This document shows positions 63,711 to 64,000 of a stretch of DNA of 64,000 nucleotides, piece after piece. The DNA lies in the NCBI GenBank assembly GCA_037178975.1, contig JASJZH010000001.1, positions 5,378,501 through 5,442,500 on the forward strand, written 5' to 3'. The number at the start of each line of letters is the position of its first letter. Position 1 is the first letter of the stretch. A model generated the notes under the pieces. It saw only the letters and a list, made by a program, of their open reading frames with translations, ran no database searches and had not been told where the DNA came from. The translations under genes and the position numbers were made by a program. Source of the DNA: Oscheius tipulae (Eukaryota > Nematoda > Chromadorea > Rhabditida > Rhabditidae).

Positions 63711-64000
63711 GTTGAGAACTGAAAAAAAATTTCGATTCTGTTCAATGTAGACCGGAATTTTGCAAAAAAAAGCAAATGAGAAAATGGAAATATGTAAGCG
63801 AAAATATCACTTATATAGGCTTCCAGCTCAAAAAAAAAAAATAAACTTTCGAATGAATTTTTCTTACTGTAGCCAATTTTTGCCGTACGCAATTACATAC
63901 CGAACGAATTGTCAGCCGAAAATCTCTCTTGCTATTTCCTCTTTTTCGCCTTCTTGTCTTCTCTCTTTCCTCGAAAACTTCTTCTAAAGTATTTTCCAGG
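63711..64000. other. Upstream flank of the PARG gene
   Basis: AT-rich sequence with A and T runs. No supported gene before the window ends. Confidence 0.4.

Overview
This is nuclear DNA of a nematode. The genes are compact and split by short GT-AG introns (about 40 to 160 nt, a few of 0.5 to 1.1 kb) that mostly end in TTTCAG. The decoded proteins look nematode-specific: ribosomal protein uL1 and the ARNT homologue read almost like their C. elegans orthologues. In at least a dozen genes a TTTCAG-type acceptor lies 0 to 13 nt before the start codon, as expected for spliced-leader trans-splicing. No species can be named. Exon limits are hand-derived, so CDS coordinates below are spans from start codon to stop codon including introns.

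Layout. 0-5.5 kb: an F-box gene cut by the window edge, a gene-poor stretch, and wdr-23 (DCAF11). 6.5-12.3 kb: a PC-esterase, a coiled-coil protein in a probable tight operon with it, a ZNRF-type RING ligase, and ribosomal protein uL1 whose first intron holds a strongly structured RNA candidate. 12.9-18.7 kb: a SPATS2-like protein, a small ER J-protein, an acidic orphan, an MSP-domain protein and a Cys-rich orphan. 18.9-26.1 kb: a secreted Q/Y/P-rich protein ending in a degenerate glutaredoxin fold, then a true lamin with a CaaX box. 26.1-31.5 kb: non-coding, with a fold-back repeat and a Pol III tRNA-like unit. 31.5-42.2 kb: a dual-specificity phosphatase, spt-16 (FACT), an ABHD4/5 hydrolase, mitochondrial ribosomal protein L43 and aha-1 (ARNT). 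43.3-49.7 kb: 5-formyl-THF cyclo-ligase, ced-12 (ELMO) and csnk-1 (CK1 gamma), all on the minus strand. 51.5-63.7 kb: an MFS transporter, a CUB-domain receptor, an F-box-like protein with a long acidic tail, and poly(ADP-ribose) glycohydrolase.

The genes do not form one pathway. They are mostly conserved housekeeping and signalling genes. From memory, lmn-1, rpl-1, wdr-23, spt-16, aha-1, ced-12 and csnk-1 all lie on C. elegans chromosome I, so the window looks like a piece of that ancestral linkage group. The least explained items are the structured RNA in the uL1 intron, the fold-back element, the tRNA-like family, the Q/Y/P-rich glutaredoxin fusion and the Cys-rich orphan.
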